Source: Prosthecobacter gellanilyticus (GTDB lineage: Bacteria > Verrucomicrobiota > Verrucomicrobiia > Verrucomicrobiales > Verrucomicrobiaceae). From it: a stretch of DNA of 64,000 bases. Location: positions 124,001-188,000 of the forward strand of contig NZ_BKAG01000002.1 in assembly GCF_007992435.1 (NCBI RefSeq), given 5' to 3'. The position numbers and the translations under genes were made by a program. The notes under the pieces are model-generated. The model searched no databases. It was given only the letters and a program-made list of their open reading frames with translations, and was not told the DNA's origin. Below are positions 8,271 to 18,900 of this stretch, piece by piece; position 1 is the stretch's first letter; each line of letters begins with the position of its first letter.

Positions 8271-11060
8271 ATGTCCGCCGTCGTTCCTACCGCCGCCCAG
8301 ATCCGCCAGACCTTCCTCGACTTCTTCAAGTCGAAGCAGCACACCATCGTGCCCAGCGACAACGTCGGCTACACCAGCCGCGACGGCGCGCGCATCTTCA
8401 CGAACGCCGGCATGAACCAGTTCGTGCCCATCTTCCTCGGCGAGCGCAGCGCAGATGTGGACACCTGGCCCGGTGTTCTCGCCAAAGGCCTGCCAACTCG
8501 TGCTGCTGACACCCAGAAGTGCATCCGCGCCGGTGGCAAGCACAACGACCTCGAGGACGTCGGCCTCGATACCTATCACCACACCTTCTTTGAGATGCTG
8601 GGGAACTGGTCCTTTGGCGACTACTTCAAAAAGGAAGCCATCTCCTGGTCCTGGGAATTGATCGTCGAACGCTTCAAGTTCCCCCCGAGCCGCGTCTTCG
8701 CCACCATCTACCAGCCTAACAAAGAGAAGGGAGATCCCGCTGATCGCGATGAAGAGAGCTGGAACCTCTGGGCCGAGAAGTTTCGCTCCGTCGGTCTCGA
8801 TCCCGACATCCACATCGTCAACGGCAACAAGAAGGACAACTTCTGGATGATGGCCGACACCGGTCCCTGCGGTCCGTGCACCGAGATCCACATCGACCTC
8901 ACCCCCGGCCCCATCGAGCTCAGCGAAGAGCGCCAGCGCGAAGGTGCCAAGCTCGTCAACGGCAGCGATGCGAGCTGCATCGAGATCTGGAACAACGTTT
9001 TCATTCAGTACAATGCCAACCCGGACGGCACCTTCACCCCGCTGCCCGCGCAGCACGTGGACACCGGCATGGGCTTCGAGCGCCTTACCTCCATCATCCA
9101 GGGCACGAAGAACTTCACCGACTTCGAGAATGCCAAGATCAGCAACTACGACACCGATGTCTTCAAGCCGATCTTCGATGAACTGACCAAGCTCAGCGGC
9201 AAGCACTACCAGAGCACGCTGCCAAAGCCCAACGAGCAGGGACACGTCATCCCCGTCAGCGAGCAGGAAAAGATCGACGTCGCCTTCCGCGTCATCGCCG
9301 ACCACCTCCGCACCCTCAGCTTCTCCATTGCCGATGGCATCCAGCCCGGCAACAGCGACCGCAACTACACCCTCCGCCGCATCCTCCGCCGCGCCGTGAA
9401 GTATGGCCGCACCCTCGGATTCTCCGGCAAGGAACCCTTCTTCTACAAACTTGTCGACGTCCTCGCTGCTCACATGGGCGATGTCTTCCCCGAGCTTCGC
9501 GTGAAAAAGGAGCAGGTGAAAAACGTGCTAAAGATGGAGGAGGAGAGCTTCAACCGCACCCTCGACAAAGGCATCGAGCTTTTTGAAAAAGCTGCCAAAG
9601 GCGGCGACATCAGCGGCGCGGATTCCTTCCAGCTCTACGATACCTACGGCTTCCCCTTCGATCTGACTGAGTTGCTGGCCCGCGAGCGCGGCTTGAAGGT
9701 GGACAAGGCTGTCTTTGACAAGCTCATGCAGGAGCAGAAAGATCGCAGCGCTGCGGACAGCAAGGGTAACAAGAGGACTGTGTCCCTCAGCGAGATCGAG
9801 ACTAAGGAAGCAACCCAGTTTCTCGGTTACGAAGAACTGAAGAACGAGGCCAGGGTGCTTGAAGTCCTTTCTGTGAAGGACAAGGAGGGAAAAGACCAGA
9901 CTGCGGTGATTCTTGATCGCAGTGTTTGTTATGCCGAAATGGGCGGTCAGACCGGTGATGGCGGTCTGCTGATCATTGGTGCGAACACCTTTCCCATTTC
10001 CTCGACCACGAAGGCGGGCAATATCTGGCTGCACTTCATGAAGGATGATGAAGCGCCAGCTGTCGGTGCCTCTGTCACTGTGGAGGTGGACGCTGCGCGC
10101 CGTCATGCCATCGAGCGTCATCACACAGCCACGCATATCCTGCACTGGGCGCTTCATGAAGTCGTCAGCCAGGATGCCACGCAAAAGGGCTCCAATGTCA
10201 CTGCAGACAAGCTTACGTTCGACTTCAATAGCGCCGCTTTGACCCCTGCTCAGCTCTCTGATATTGAGCGTCTGGTGAACGAGCGCGTCCTCGCGAATGA
10301 TCCTGTGTCCTGGAGCGAGATCCCCTATGCCGAGGCCAAGAACAACAGCGGCATCATGCAACTCTTCGGTGAGAAGTATCCAGAGAACGTCCGTGTCGTG
10401 CAGATCGGCGGCAAGCCCAACGCTATCGATGGTTGGAGCATGGAGCTTTGCGGTGGCACTCACACCCGCCACACTGGCGAGATCGGCCTTTTCCGCTTGG
10501 TAGGTGAAAGCGCCATTGCCGCCGGGCAGCGCCGTATCGAAGCCGTCGCTGGACTCGAAGCCTACAACGCCGCTCGTGCCGATGCCGACCTGCTCAAGCT
10601 GCTCGCTGGCAAGGTCAGCGCTCAAGGCGCTGCCGATCTCGAGAAGAAGCTCGACCAGCTTCTCTCCCAGCAGAAGGAACTCGAGAAAGCCCTCAAGGCC
10701 GCCCAGCAGCGCGAAGCCTCCGGCAAGGCCAAGGAACTCCTCGCCGGTGCCGAGAACAACGCCATCGTCGTCAATCTTGGCGATGTCGATGCTGACTACG
10801 CCATGGCCGTGAATGATGCCCTCAAAGGCCAGTTCAACGGTGTCATCGTGCTCGCAGCCACCGGTGGCGGCAACGTCACCCTCATGGCGAACGTCGCCAA
10901 GGATCATCAAGCCAAGGTCCAGGCCGGCAAGATCATCCAGACCATCGCCCCCATCGTTGGCGGCAAAGGCGGGGGCAAACCCGACTTCGCCCGCGGCGGC
11001 GGCAAGGACGTGTCCAAGGTGGATGCAGCCCTCGCCGAAGCTCGCAAGCTTGTAGGCTAA
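8271..11060 (+). CDS. alaS: Alanine--tRNA ligase
   Basis: A cytosolic class II synthetase of 929 residues that charges tRNA-Ala. The N-terminus (QIRQTFLDFFKSKQHTIVPS) and FTNAGMNQFVPIFLG are diagnostic of the AlaRS catalytic core. The editing domain shows HHTATHILH (near residue 617) and the zinc-ligand motif MELCGGTHTRHTGEIG (near residue 727). A coiled-coil stretch precedes the C-terminal DHHA1/C-Ala domain, with GGKGGGKPDFARGGG near the end. The length is slightly above the usual 875 residues. The frame is open upstream through the hairpin repeats, but ATG 8271 starts exactly where homology begins; its leader (TCGCCCTCTC) has no Shine-Dalgarno. Confidence 0.97.
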   Translation: MSAVVPTAAQIRQTFLDFFKSKQHTIVPSDNVGYTSRDGARIFTNAGMNQFVPIFLGERSADVDTWPGVLAKGLPTRAADTQKCIRAGGKHNDLEDVGLDTYHHTFFEMLGNWSFGDYFKKEAISWSWELIVERFKFPPSRVFATIYQPNKEKGDPADRDEESWNLWAEKFRSVGLDPDIHIVNGNKKDNFWMMADTGPCGPCTEIHIDLTPGPIELSEERQREGAKLVNGSDASCIEIWNNVFIQYNANPDGTFTPLPAQHVDTGMGFERLTSIIQGTKNFTDFENAKISNYDTDVFKPIFDELTKLSGKHYQSTLPKPNEQGHVIPVSEQEKIDVAFRVIADHLRTLSFSIADGIQPGNSDRNYTLRRILRRAVKYGRTLGFSGKEPFFYKLVDVLAAHMGDVFPELRVKKEQVKNVLKMEEESFNRTLDKGIELFEKAAKGGDISGADSFQLYDTYGFPFDLTELLARERGLKVDKAVFDKLMQEQKDRSAADSKGNKRTVSLSEIETKEATQFLGYEELKNEARVLEVLSVKDKEGKDQTAVILDRSVCYAEMGGQTGDGGLLIIGANTFPISSTTKAGNIWLHFMKDDEAPAVGASVTVEVDAARRHAIERHHTATHILHWALHEVVSQDATQKGSNVTADKLTFDFNSAALTPAQLSDIERLVNERVLANDPVSWSEIPYAEAKNNSGIMQLFGEKYPENVRVVQIGGKPNAIDGWSMELCGGTHTRHTGEIGLFRLVGESAIAAGQRRIEAVAGLEAYNAARADADLLKLLAGKVSAQGAADLEKKLDQLLSQQKELEKALKAAQQREASGKAKELLAGAENNAIVVNLGDVDADYAMAVNDALKGQFNGVIVLAATGGGNVTLMANVAKDHQAKVQAGKIIQTIAPIVGGKGGGKPDFARGGGKDVSKVDAALAEARKLVG

Positions 11061-11061
11061 C

Positions 11062-11135
11062 GAAGTCGCGAAGCGTCCCGGAGTGCGGCGGCAGAGAGGC
11101 AAGGGCACCCTTGCCTCGGCGACGCCGCTCTCGTG
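11062..11135. repeat. Long imperfect hairpin between alaS and mutY
   Basis: An inner hairpin AGGCAAGG...CCTTGCCT (11097-11116) sits inside a weaker outer pairing of GAGTGCGGCG (from 11081) with CGCCGCTCTC (to about 11132). The segment beginning TCGCGAAGCGTC (from 11066) recurs at about 38354, where TCGCGAAGCGTC is again followed by GAGTGCG. This suggests a decayed dispersed repeat that also acts as a processing or termination element after alaS. Confidence 0.5.
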
Positions 11136-11277
11136 CGCACGCAGCACCTTCCTAAAACGAAGATGTGTTGTGCGCAGACAGTTGTGTTGCGCCCACCCGG
11201 TCCGAAAATCATTTCCACCTTTCGGATGGAAGCTCGCGCATTTCCGGCCAAGATCACGCACCTCGCCCGCCGCCTCC

Positions 11278-12348
11278 GTGCCCACCCCCAAGCCTTCCAA
11301 GTCCGCTCAACAAAAGCCCGCCCAAGCTGAAGGCGCAGCGGCGCTCACCGCAGACCTCGTGACCTGGTTTCGCAAGGAAGGCAAAGACTACCCCTGGCGC
11401 CGCACCCATGATCCGTATGCCGTGCTGGTCTCGGAGATCATGCTCCAGCAGACGCAGATCGCCACCGTGCTGGATCGCGGCTTCTACGCGCGCTGGATGG
11501 AAAAGTTCCCGAACTTCCAAACTCTCGCCGCAGCCTCCGAAAGCGAGGTGTTAGGTGCCTGGCAAGGCCTCGGCTACTACCGCCGCGCCCGCAATCTGCA
11601 CAAGCTGGCCCAGGTCATCGTCAGCGACCACGGCGGCTTGTTTCCACGTGATCCCGAAGTGATCCGCAGCCTCCCCGGTATCGGCCCTTACACTGCGGGT
11701 GCCATCAGCAGTTTCGCTTTTGGTTTGGCCGAACCCATCGTCGATGGCAACATCGCGCGTGTCCTTTCGCGTCTCGACAACGACGCCACGCCCGTCGACT
11801 CCACGCCAGGCATCAAACGTCTTTGGGACCGCGCCAAAGAACTCGTTCAGGCCACCGAGGATCCGCGTGCCTTGAACTCCGCCTTGATGGAGCTCGGCCA
11901 GACCATCTGCAAACCCGCGAAACCTGTCTGCGATGCCTGTCCCGTGCATCATCACTGCCTCGCCGATGAACCTGAAACCTTGCCCGTGAAAGGCGCACGT
12001 CCCGAGATCACCGAAGTGACCGAGCGCGTCTTCTTCCTGCGCACAGGGCAGGGGATCCTACTGGAGCAGGAGACCGGCAGCCGCCGCACTGGCCTGTGGA
12101 AGCTGCCTGCCTTGCCCGAAGAGTTCTCCGTCAAACCACCCTCTGTGCTGCTGAAGACCACCTACGGCATCACCCGCTACAAAGTCACCCTCTGGGTCCA
12201 CGAAGTCCCCGGAAAGCCCACCCAGACATGGCCCGAGAGCCATCGACTCATCCCGCTGGACGAGCTCTCCGCCCTCCCCATGCCCAGCCCCTATCGCCGT
12301 GCCCTGGAGCGCCTGCTCGCCTCCTCCGGCGAGTTTCGTTTGGAGTAA
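11278..12348 (+). CDS. mutY: A/G-specific adenine DNA glycosylase
   Basis: About 356 residues. Removes adenine mispaired with 8-oxoguanine in base-excision repair. The glycosylase core shows SEIMLQQTQ (near residue 52), YYRRARNLH, the helix-hairpin-helix LPGIGPYTAGAISSF and the catalytic-Asp region EPIVDGNIARVLSRL. The iron-sulfur loop CKPAKPVCDACPVHHHC has the exact C-x6-C-x2-C-x5-C spacing. The C-terminal third is the NUDIX-like domain that reads 8-oxoG. The frame is open to 11083, but that extension crosses a repeat. GTG 11278 (VPTPKPSK) is my choice; the start is uncertain by a few codons. Confidence 0.93.
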   Translation: MPTPKPSKSAQQKPAQAEGAAALTADLVTWFRKEGKDYPWRRTHDPYAVLVSEIMLQQTQIATVLDRGFYARWMEKFPNFQTLAAASESEVLGAWQGLGYYRRARNLHKLAQVIVSDHGGLFPRDPEVIRSLPGIGPYTAGAISSFAFGLAEPIVDGNIARVLSRLDNDATPVDSTPGIKRLWDRAKELVQATEDPRALNSALMELGQTICKPAKPVCDACPVHHHCLADEPETLPVKGARPEITEVTERVFFLRTGQGILLEQETGSRRTGLWKLPALPEEFSVKPPSVLLKTTYGITRYKVTLWVHEVPGKPTQTWPESHRLIPLDELSALPMPSPYRRALERLLASSGEFRLE

Positions 12349-12354
12349 AATGTA

Positions 12355-12389
12355 GGACGACCGTGTTCCGCGAAGCGGGGCCGGTCGTC
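12355..12389. repeat. Cloverleaf-like inverted repeat after mutY
   Basis: GACGACCG (12356-12363) pairs with CGGTCGTC (12382-12389). Inside is a second hairpin, CCGC-GAA-GCGG (12368-12378). It lies seven bases after the mutY stop and lacks a U-run, so it looks like a dispersed REP-type element rather than a classical terminator. Confidence 0.6.
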
Positions 12390-12464
12390 TCAAGCGAGGT
12401 GGCCAACTCCTAGCATTCGCGATTCGGAATTGCCCAGCCGCCTTCCGCATCGTAAAACTCCGGC

Positions 12465-12920
12465 ATGACACCGCTTGATCACGCCAGCCAGATCCTGGAC
12501 ACCATGCTTGGTTACCTGGGGTTCACCGTGAAGATCGACCAGGATGAAGGCCCCGAAGGGCTGGTGCTTATGATTCATTCGGAGGACGACAGCCAGCGCC
12601 TCATCGGCAAGCGCGGCTCCACGCTCGAGGACATCCAGTACCTCGTGAACCGCGTCCTGCAGCGCCACATCCCCAACTCTCCGCGCATTCGCGTCGACAT
12701 CGACCACTACCGCAGCATGCGCGAGGACCAGATGGTCGAGCACGCCCGCGAGCAGGGCGAGCGCGTGCGCGCCACCGGCCGGCCCGAGGTGTTGCCGCCC
12801 ATGAACAGCTACTACCGCCGGATCATCCACAATGTCTTCGTCAACGACGCCGAAGTCCAAAGCGTCAGCCTCGACGGCCAGGCCCGCTTCAAACGCATCC
12901 AGCTCAAGCGGCGGAAGTAA
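12465..12920 (+). CDS. KhpB/Jag-like KH-R3H RNA-binding protein
   Basis: This 151-residue protein has a KH domain with the GxxG loop in RLIGKRGSTLEDIQYLVNR (about residues 44-62). It then has an R3H-like region with VRATGRPEVLPPMNSYYRRIIHN, matching the Jag signature TGxxxxLxPMxxxxRRxxH. KhpB/Jag proteins bind RNA, often as a KhpA partner, and influence cell division and envelope synthesis in Firmicutes. The usual N-terminal Jag domain is absent, so this is the short form. In many bacteria jag lies next to yidC and rnpA, which are not seen here. It converges on the giant gene with only 10 bases between stops. Confidence 0.87.
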   Translation: MTPLDHASQILDTMLGYLGFTVKIDQDEGPEGLVLMIHSEDDSQRLIGKRGSTLEDIQYLVNRVLQRHIPNSPRIRVDIDHYRSMREDQMVEHAREQGERVRATGRPEVLPPMNSYYRRIIHNVFVNDAEVQSVSLDGQARFKRIQLKRRK

Positions 12921-12930
12921 GGCCAACGGA

Positions 12931-15900
12931 TCAAGGCGCGACGACACGCTCCAGTCTCACGCGTTGGGACTGGATGGGTGACGTGTTGCTGGCGGAATCT
13001 GGGATGAGGTAGTGACCATGGCCACGCCTGACCGGACCCGCCTCATAGTCGATCAACATGCCAGCAAACGGCACGGTGACCCCGGCAGTACTTTCCTTGA
13101 AGCTGCCAGTGAAGGTTCCCGTTTTCGGGTCCAGCTTGAGTGTCAGTGAATTCACAGGGGATCCCACGCTCACCGTGTTCGGTGCAGTGAGGATGAAGGG
13201 CTGAAGGAACTGCGGGATGCGCGAGGCGCTGAAGGTGAGCTGCATGTTCGCCGATGCGCCCGCCAGCCCCAGGTAGCCAAATACATTGTTAGGTGTATAT
13301 TTGCCACCTCTGAGGTGCAGCGCATGGCGGAGGAAACCTGTCTTATAGCTCCGGTCAGTGCTGGCCAGCGGCTGAGCAATCTTGTTCCAATCAAAGGCAA
13401 GAGTGCTGACGTTGATGATGTCGAGTGTGGTGTCATTGACGAGGCATTCACCCTGCAGGCTGCCCGTGTTTTTATAGAGCATGGCATGCAGCGGGATGCT
13501 GTGGTTGGCTGCCATGAAGGTGCTGAATGTGAAGGTGGAACCATCAGCAGCCACCCCGGTCCATTTGGCCACGCCCATCTTGTCCACGCTGACCTGCGCA
13601 TAGCCATCACCCTGCGGATATTCCACGTCTCCCACGGCTGCGGTGGTTTCGATCGCGGCATTGTAGGCGCCCTGCAGCTGAGGCGGAACCAGGGAAGCAT
13701 TGGACCATGTGTTGCGCCGCGCTTCGACCAAGCCATCGCCCAGCGGTTCACCCGGCTCATAGCCAAACACTGCATGGAGCGTGTCATGCACGACGATGAG
13801 GCTCTGCTCGTTCGCATTGCAGGCCAGCGCGACCGGGTGACCGGTTTGGTTGAGACCGGGAAGGCTCTCGGAGACAGTGCCTGCCGTTCCATTGGGATTC
13901 AGCTGGACGAGAAGGGTGTCAGCGACAACGAGCCGGCCGTCCCCCAGGGATGTGATTCCGACCGGAGCCATGAAGCGCACATTGGCAAACAAGCCGTCGT
14001 CATCACCGCTCACGCCAGGTGAGCCCGCGTAGGTCGTGGTGGCTCCAGCCAGGGTCACCTTGCGAATCACACGGTTTTGCGTGTCGGCCACAAACAATGC
14101 CTTTAGCAACGGATCATAGGTGATGCCGCCCGGTGCCTTGAACTGTGCACCGGCCCCCGAACCATCTTTATGACCTGGAGCATTCGCCTTGCCCGCCAGT
14201 GTGGTGACCACGGACGTGGGTGTGATTTTGCGGATCAGATGATTGCCACGGTCCGCTACATAGAGATTTCCCGCAGGGTCAAGGCACAGCGCACAAGGCT
14301 GGCTGAAGCGTGCGGAAGTGCCGATGCCGTCGGTGCTGCCAAACTGGCCTGCCGTGCCAGCGAAGGTGGTGACCGTGCCCGCCGGGGAGATCTTGCGGAT
14401 CGTGGCATTGCCTGTGTCAGCCACATAGAGATTGCCGGCCGTATCCAGCGCGAGGCCTTCCGGTGAGTTGAAGGAGGCCGCCTCGCCATCTCCATCCACA
14501 AAGCCTACCACGCCGCTGCCTGCGTAGGTAGAGACTTCCTGGGTGACCGAATTGACGAGGCGGATGACGTGATTGCCGGTGTCGGCGATGTATCCGGATG
14601 CATCAGGCCGCAGGGCGATGCCGGACGGGCTGTCGAATCGAGCAGCATCCACAGCCCCATCCATCAGGCCTGGCTCATTGGGATCTCCCAGGTCAATGCT
14701 GCCTTCAAGCATCTTAAACTGGGGATCCTCAATGGTGCCCTGGAGGAGATCTTTCTCTGTGTCGATGCTCAGCGTCAATTTCAGGTCACCGAGGCTTGCG
14801 GGACTGCGTTTGATGATGAGTTCGCCGGTCGGGTCGCTGTCTGTGGAGGCATCGAGAGAGCCAAGAATACTGTGCTTCTGCCCTGCCAGGGTCGCCGATC
14901 CAGAGACGATGCCGGTGCTTGCGACCGTAATCTGCAGGTGGCCGCCCATGCCAAAGTTCGAATGAGCAGAGCGAGCGACGATGCCGTTGAAGGTGCCGAT
15001 GGCACCTGGATCTAGTTCCTGGATGGTGAGATAAAAATCCTCCGCCGTGCTTGTGCCGACGGGGTTGCTGGCTTTGAAGCTTAATTTGTTGGGCGTATAA
15101 GCACCATTCTTGTCTTTTTTGCTTGGCGAGGTGGGCTTGCCCGTGAGACGTCCGGTCTTGCCGTCAAACTTCAAACCCGCAGGCAGTCCGCTGACGGAGA
15201 ATCCAGTCGGGAAGTTGGTGGCCGTGATCGTCATGTTGACCGGCTGGCTGACGGAGATCGTGGCCGCTGGGATGGCATCCACATCCGGCACTCCGCCCAC
15301 GACATGGACGGTGGTGTTTCCATTGGTGGTTTTGGGCGCATTTGCATGTGTGGCTGGAATTCCGGGTGTCTCCATCGTGACGAGACAGGTGTAGATGCCA
15401 GCGTCTTCAACGCCGATTTTAGTGAGGGTGAGCACCGTGTCGGCTGCGCCTTTGACGACGGCTCCGTTAATCATGGTGCCATCTGAGAGGGCGGCTTCAC
15501 CACGCTGCCAGCGGTAGGTGAGCTTGACCCCGGGTGTCTTGGGGGCAATGGCGGTGCAGGCAAGCTTCAGCGCGCCTCCTGTCTTCAATACCTGCGTGCC
15601 CGGACTCTGGGTGACGAGCCCCAGGTAGACGGATTCTGAGGTTGGAGGTGAGGCTGAATACGGGGCCACCACGACACTGTAAATGCCGACATCAGCAGCT
15701 TTGGTCACGGGAATGACAAATGGATTATGGATGGCTCCCAGAATCATAGTCACGTCCTTCTTCCACTGGACTGGCGGGGTGGGGTAACCGCCAGCAACCA
15801 CACTCAAGCTGGCGGGTGCGCCCAATGGCACAAGCTGGCTGAGAGGCTGCGTGATGATCGAGGGTGCCACAGCACGTCCTCCGCTCACGGTCATCGTGAG

Positions 15901-18900
15901 AGCGCTGACCTCCTCATCATTGCTGGAGATCTTCACCACGGCGGTGTGTGCGCCTCCAGTCGTTGGGTAGAACCTGAGTTGAAAGGTCTGCGTGCCGCCT
16001 GGAGGCAACGTGCCTGAGGCCGGCTGTTGCATGACCCTGAATGCATTGCTGCCCTCCACGCTCACATAGGGCGTGCCTGTCAGCGCCAGCTCTCCGGTGC
16101 CAGGGTTGGTGATCGTGAACGTGTGGGTGACGAGTCCGCTACCGACAGGAGTGAGGCCAAAATGCGTGTCGTCACTCGAGCTGGGGGTCGTATCCCCCGT
16201 GGCAATCGTGCGACCATTGCCACTTAAAGAGATTTTTGGGCGGGGAGACGCCAGACGAAAAACAAAAACGCTGCCTCTGTTTGAGGATGCGTTTTGTGAG
16301 CTGGAAGCCGGTAGATCTTCATAGGGTCTGCCCGCCATGACCGTGTTTCCAGACACAGCCACTGAAGCCCCAAAGTAAGACCATTCTAGGGGGACGTCGG
16401 GATTGAGAGATGGCTGCTGAGTCCAGATAGATCCCTCTCGCGTGAAGACACGAACGATGCCTGCCACAGAAAGGTCACCCAGGTCGTAGCTCGAGTTTCC
16501 AACCACGGCGATGTCACCCGAGATGGCGAGCGCTCCACCGAAGTAGCTGTTTCGCGGGTCTTTGGCCACGTTAAGTTTGGCTTGCTCAGTCCAGAGAGCC
16601 CCGTTGTGGACAAAGACATAAACGCTCCCGTCACAGAGCGACCCAACTCCCTGGTCACCACCTGCACTGATGAGCAGTGTGTTGTCAGACAAAGCTATCA
16701 GGCCACCAAAGTAATCATTCGCCGCAGCGTCGCTGGCGGTGATCTTGCCATTGAGGCCCCAGGTGGAGCCGCTTCGTGTGAACATATACACGCAGCCTGT
16801 CCTCGTTCCAGCAGGTGTGTCTTCGTGAGATCGTCCCACCAGCGCGACGTCTGGTGAAAATAGAGCCACGGTGTGGCCAAAGCCGCTGTAAGGGGTGGAG
16901 CTATTGCTCATCAGCCGGGTTTGCTGGCTCCAGACTGAACCATTGCGCACAAAAACATAGGCCGTGCCGGTGCTGTTGACGTCCCCTCTCTCGGCACCAA
17001 TCAACGCCGTGTCCCCTGATATCGCCACCGAGGATCCAAACAAATCATCATCACTTGCGTCGCTGGCGATGAGCTTGGCTTGCTGACTCCAGGTGGTGCC
17101 AGTGCGGGTGAAGACATAGGCACAGCCAGCACCCTGGCGCAGCCAGCCGATGGTCAAGTCAGCCCAGCATGCGCCGACGATGATGGAATCCCCTGAAATG
17201 GCAACCGCGTTCCCAAACTCAAGACCCTCCGAGGCATCGTCCGCATTGAGCATGGCCTGACGTGTCCAAGTAGTGCCGTTGCGCACCATGACGTGAACAC
17301 TGCCGGTTCTGCTCCCCGCTGCGGTGCTGTCTTGCTGGGCTCCGATGACCGCCATCTCCCCTGACATGACGAGGGATGTGCCGAAGGTGTTGTCGCTTGA
17401 ATTGTCACCAAGGCTGATGCTGGCTTCCTCATTCCATGCACTGCCATTTCGAGTGAACACATAGGCGCTGCCCGCTCCAGGTCCCGCTTCGGTGCTGGCA
17501 TAGGCTGCGCCAATCAGGAGGGTGTTGGTGGATGCGGCGAGATAGCCTCCCATGTTCCCGCCCATGCCTCGTCCAGTCAGATTCAGCGTGGCATTGGAGG
17601 TCCAGGAGGTGCCGCTGCGGTTAAACACATAAACGGTGTTGGAAGCTGCCACCCACGCCATGTCTCCGGACAGTGCCACCGCCCTTCCAAAGGTTAATAT
17701 CCCCGGGGTGGGTGCCAGTTGAGTTTGGAAACTCCAAGTGCTGCCGCTTCGGACAAAAATATGCACACTCCCTTTGAAAGAAGCGTCCTGTGGCGCGCCA
17801 ATCAGTGCAGTGTCGCCTGAGATGGCCAAAGCACCTCCAAAATAGGAGTTCATGGCTCTGCTGGCGGCGGTAAACTTTGTCTGCTGAGTCCAGGTGGTTC
17901 CGCTTCGGACAAAGGCATAGGCGCTGCCTCTGTAGGAGTCGTCAGCAGGTGCGCCCACAAGTACTGTGTTTCCAGAGAGGGCGACACAGGCTCCGAAGTT
18001 GTTATCTTCCTCTCCGTCGTTGGCAGTGAGCTTGGCCTGCCTCGTCCACGTGGTGCCGCTACGGACAAAAATGTACGTGGCGCCTTTGTACATGTCTTCG
18101 CCATAGGCACCTACCACCGCCGTGTTGTCGGCCAGGGCCACAGAGGAGCCAAAAAGGCCCCTGTCCAGGTCGCCGGTGAATTTGGCCTGCTGTGTCCAGG
18201 TTGTTCCGTTGCGAATGAAGATGTAAGCACTGCCAGGTGCCCAGTCACCAAACCGGTTTGCTCCAATGAGGGCAGTGTCTCCTTGCAGAGCGACTGAGCT
18301 GCCAAAATATTCTGAGTAGGCGGCATCATCGGCGATCAACCTTGCTTGTAGTGTCCAGGCCGTTCCGTTACGAACGAAAACATAGGCGCTGCCTGTTGCG
18401 AGTCCAGCCACTGTAGTGTCGTTCTCCATGCCAAAGATCGCCGTATTCTCTGACAGCGCCACGACCTGGCCAAGAGGCGTTCCACCCCATCCCATGCCGG
18501 TGATCGGCGGCAAGAGCTCGGCTTCGATAGAACCTACCAATGGATCAATGGTGACTGGATACACAGCCCCTGCATCCGCGACCACAATGTCTACCCCCTG
18601 TGGCTTCGTCTCATAATGCGCGGCGAGTTCCTTGCCTTGGGCATCCCAGACCTTCAGCGCACCATAGCTCAATACGGGAGCTCCACTGATTGTGTCGGTA
18701 AAGGTGAGGCTGCATGTTCGCGGCCCTTCGCCGGTCCGCGCCTGGACACCTTGCAAAGACACGGGCACTCGCAGTTCACCCGATGTGGAGTCGGGACACC
18801 GGGCTACCTTGAAGGCGTGCTCGATGCCATCTGCACGGTTTTCATACCATTCGGTGATGCCATTGGCGTGATGATACTCCACACGATCATTGGTTAGGTT

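Noticed and set aside
7722-9473. Long leftward frame opposite the end of the RlmM-like gene and alaS
   Set aside because: Crosses the hairpin repeats and lies over clear coding motifs of the other strand; translation is low-complexity Val/Gly/Glu.
9528-11300. Long leftward frame opposite alaS
   Set aside because: AlaRS motifs on the rightward strand are unambiguous; the antisense product resembles nothing.
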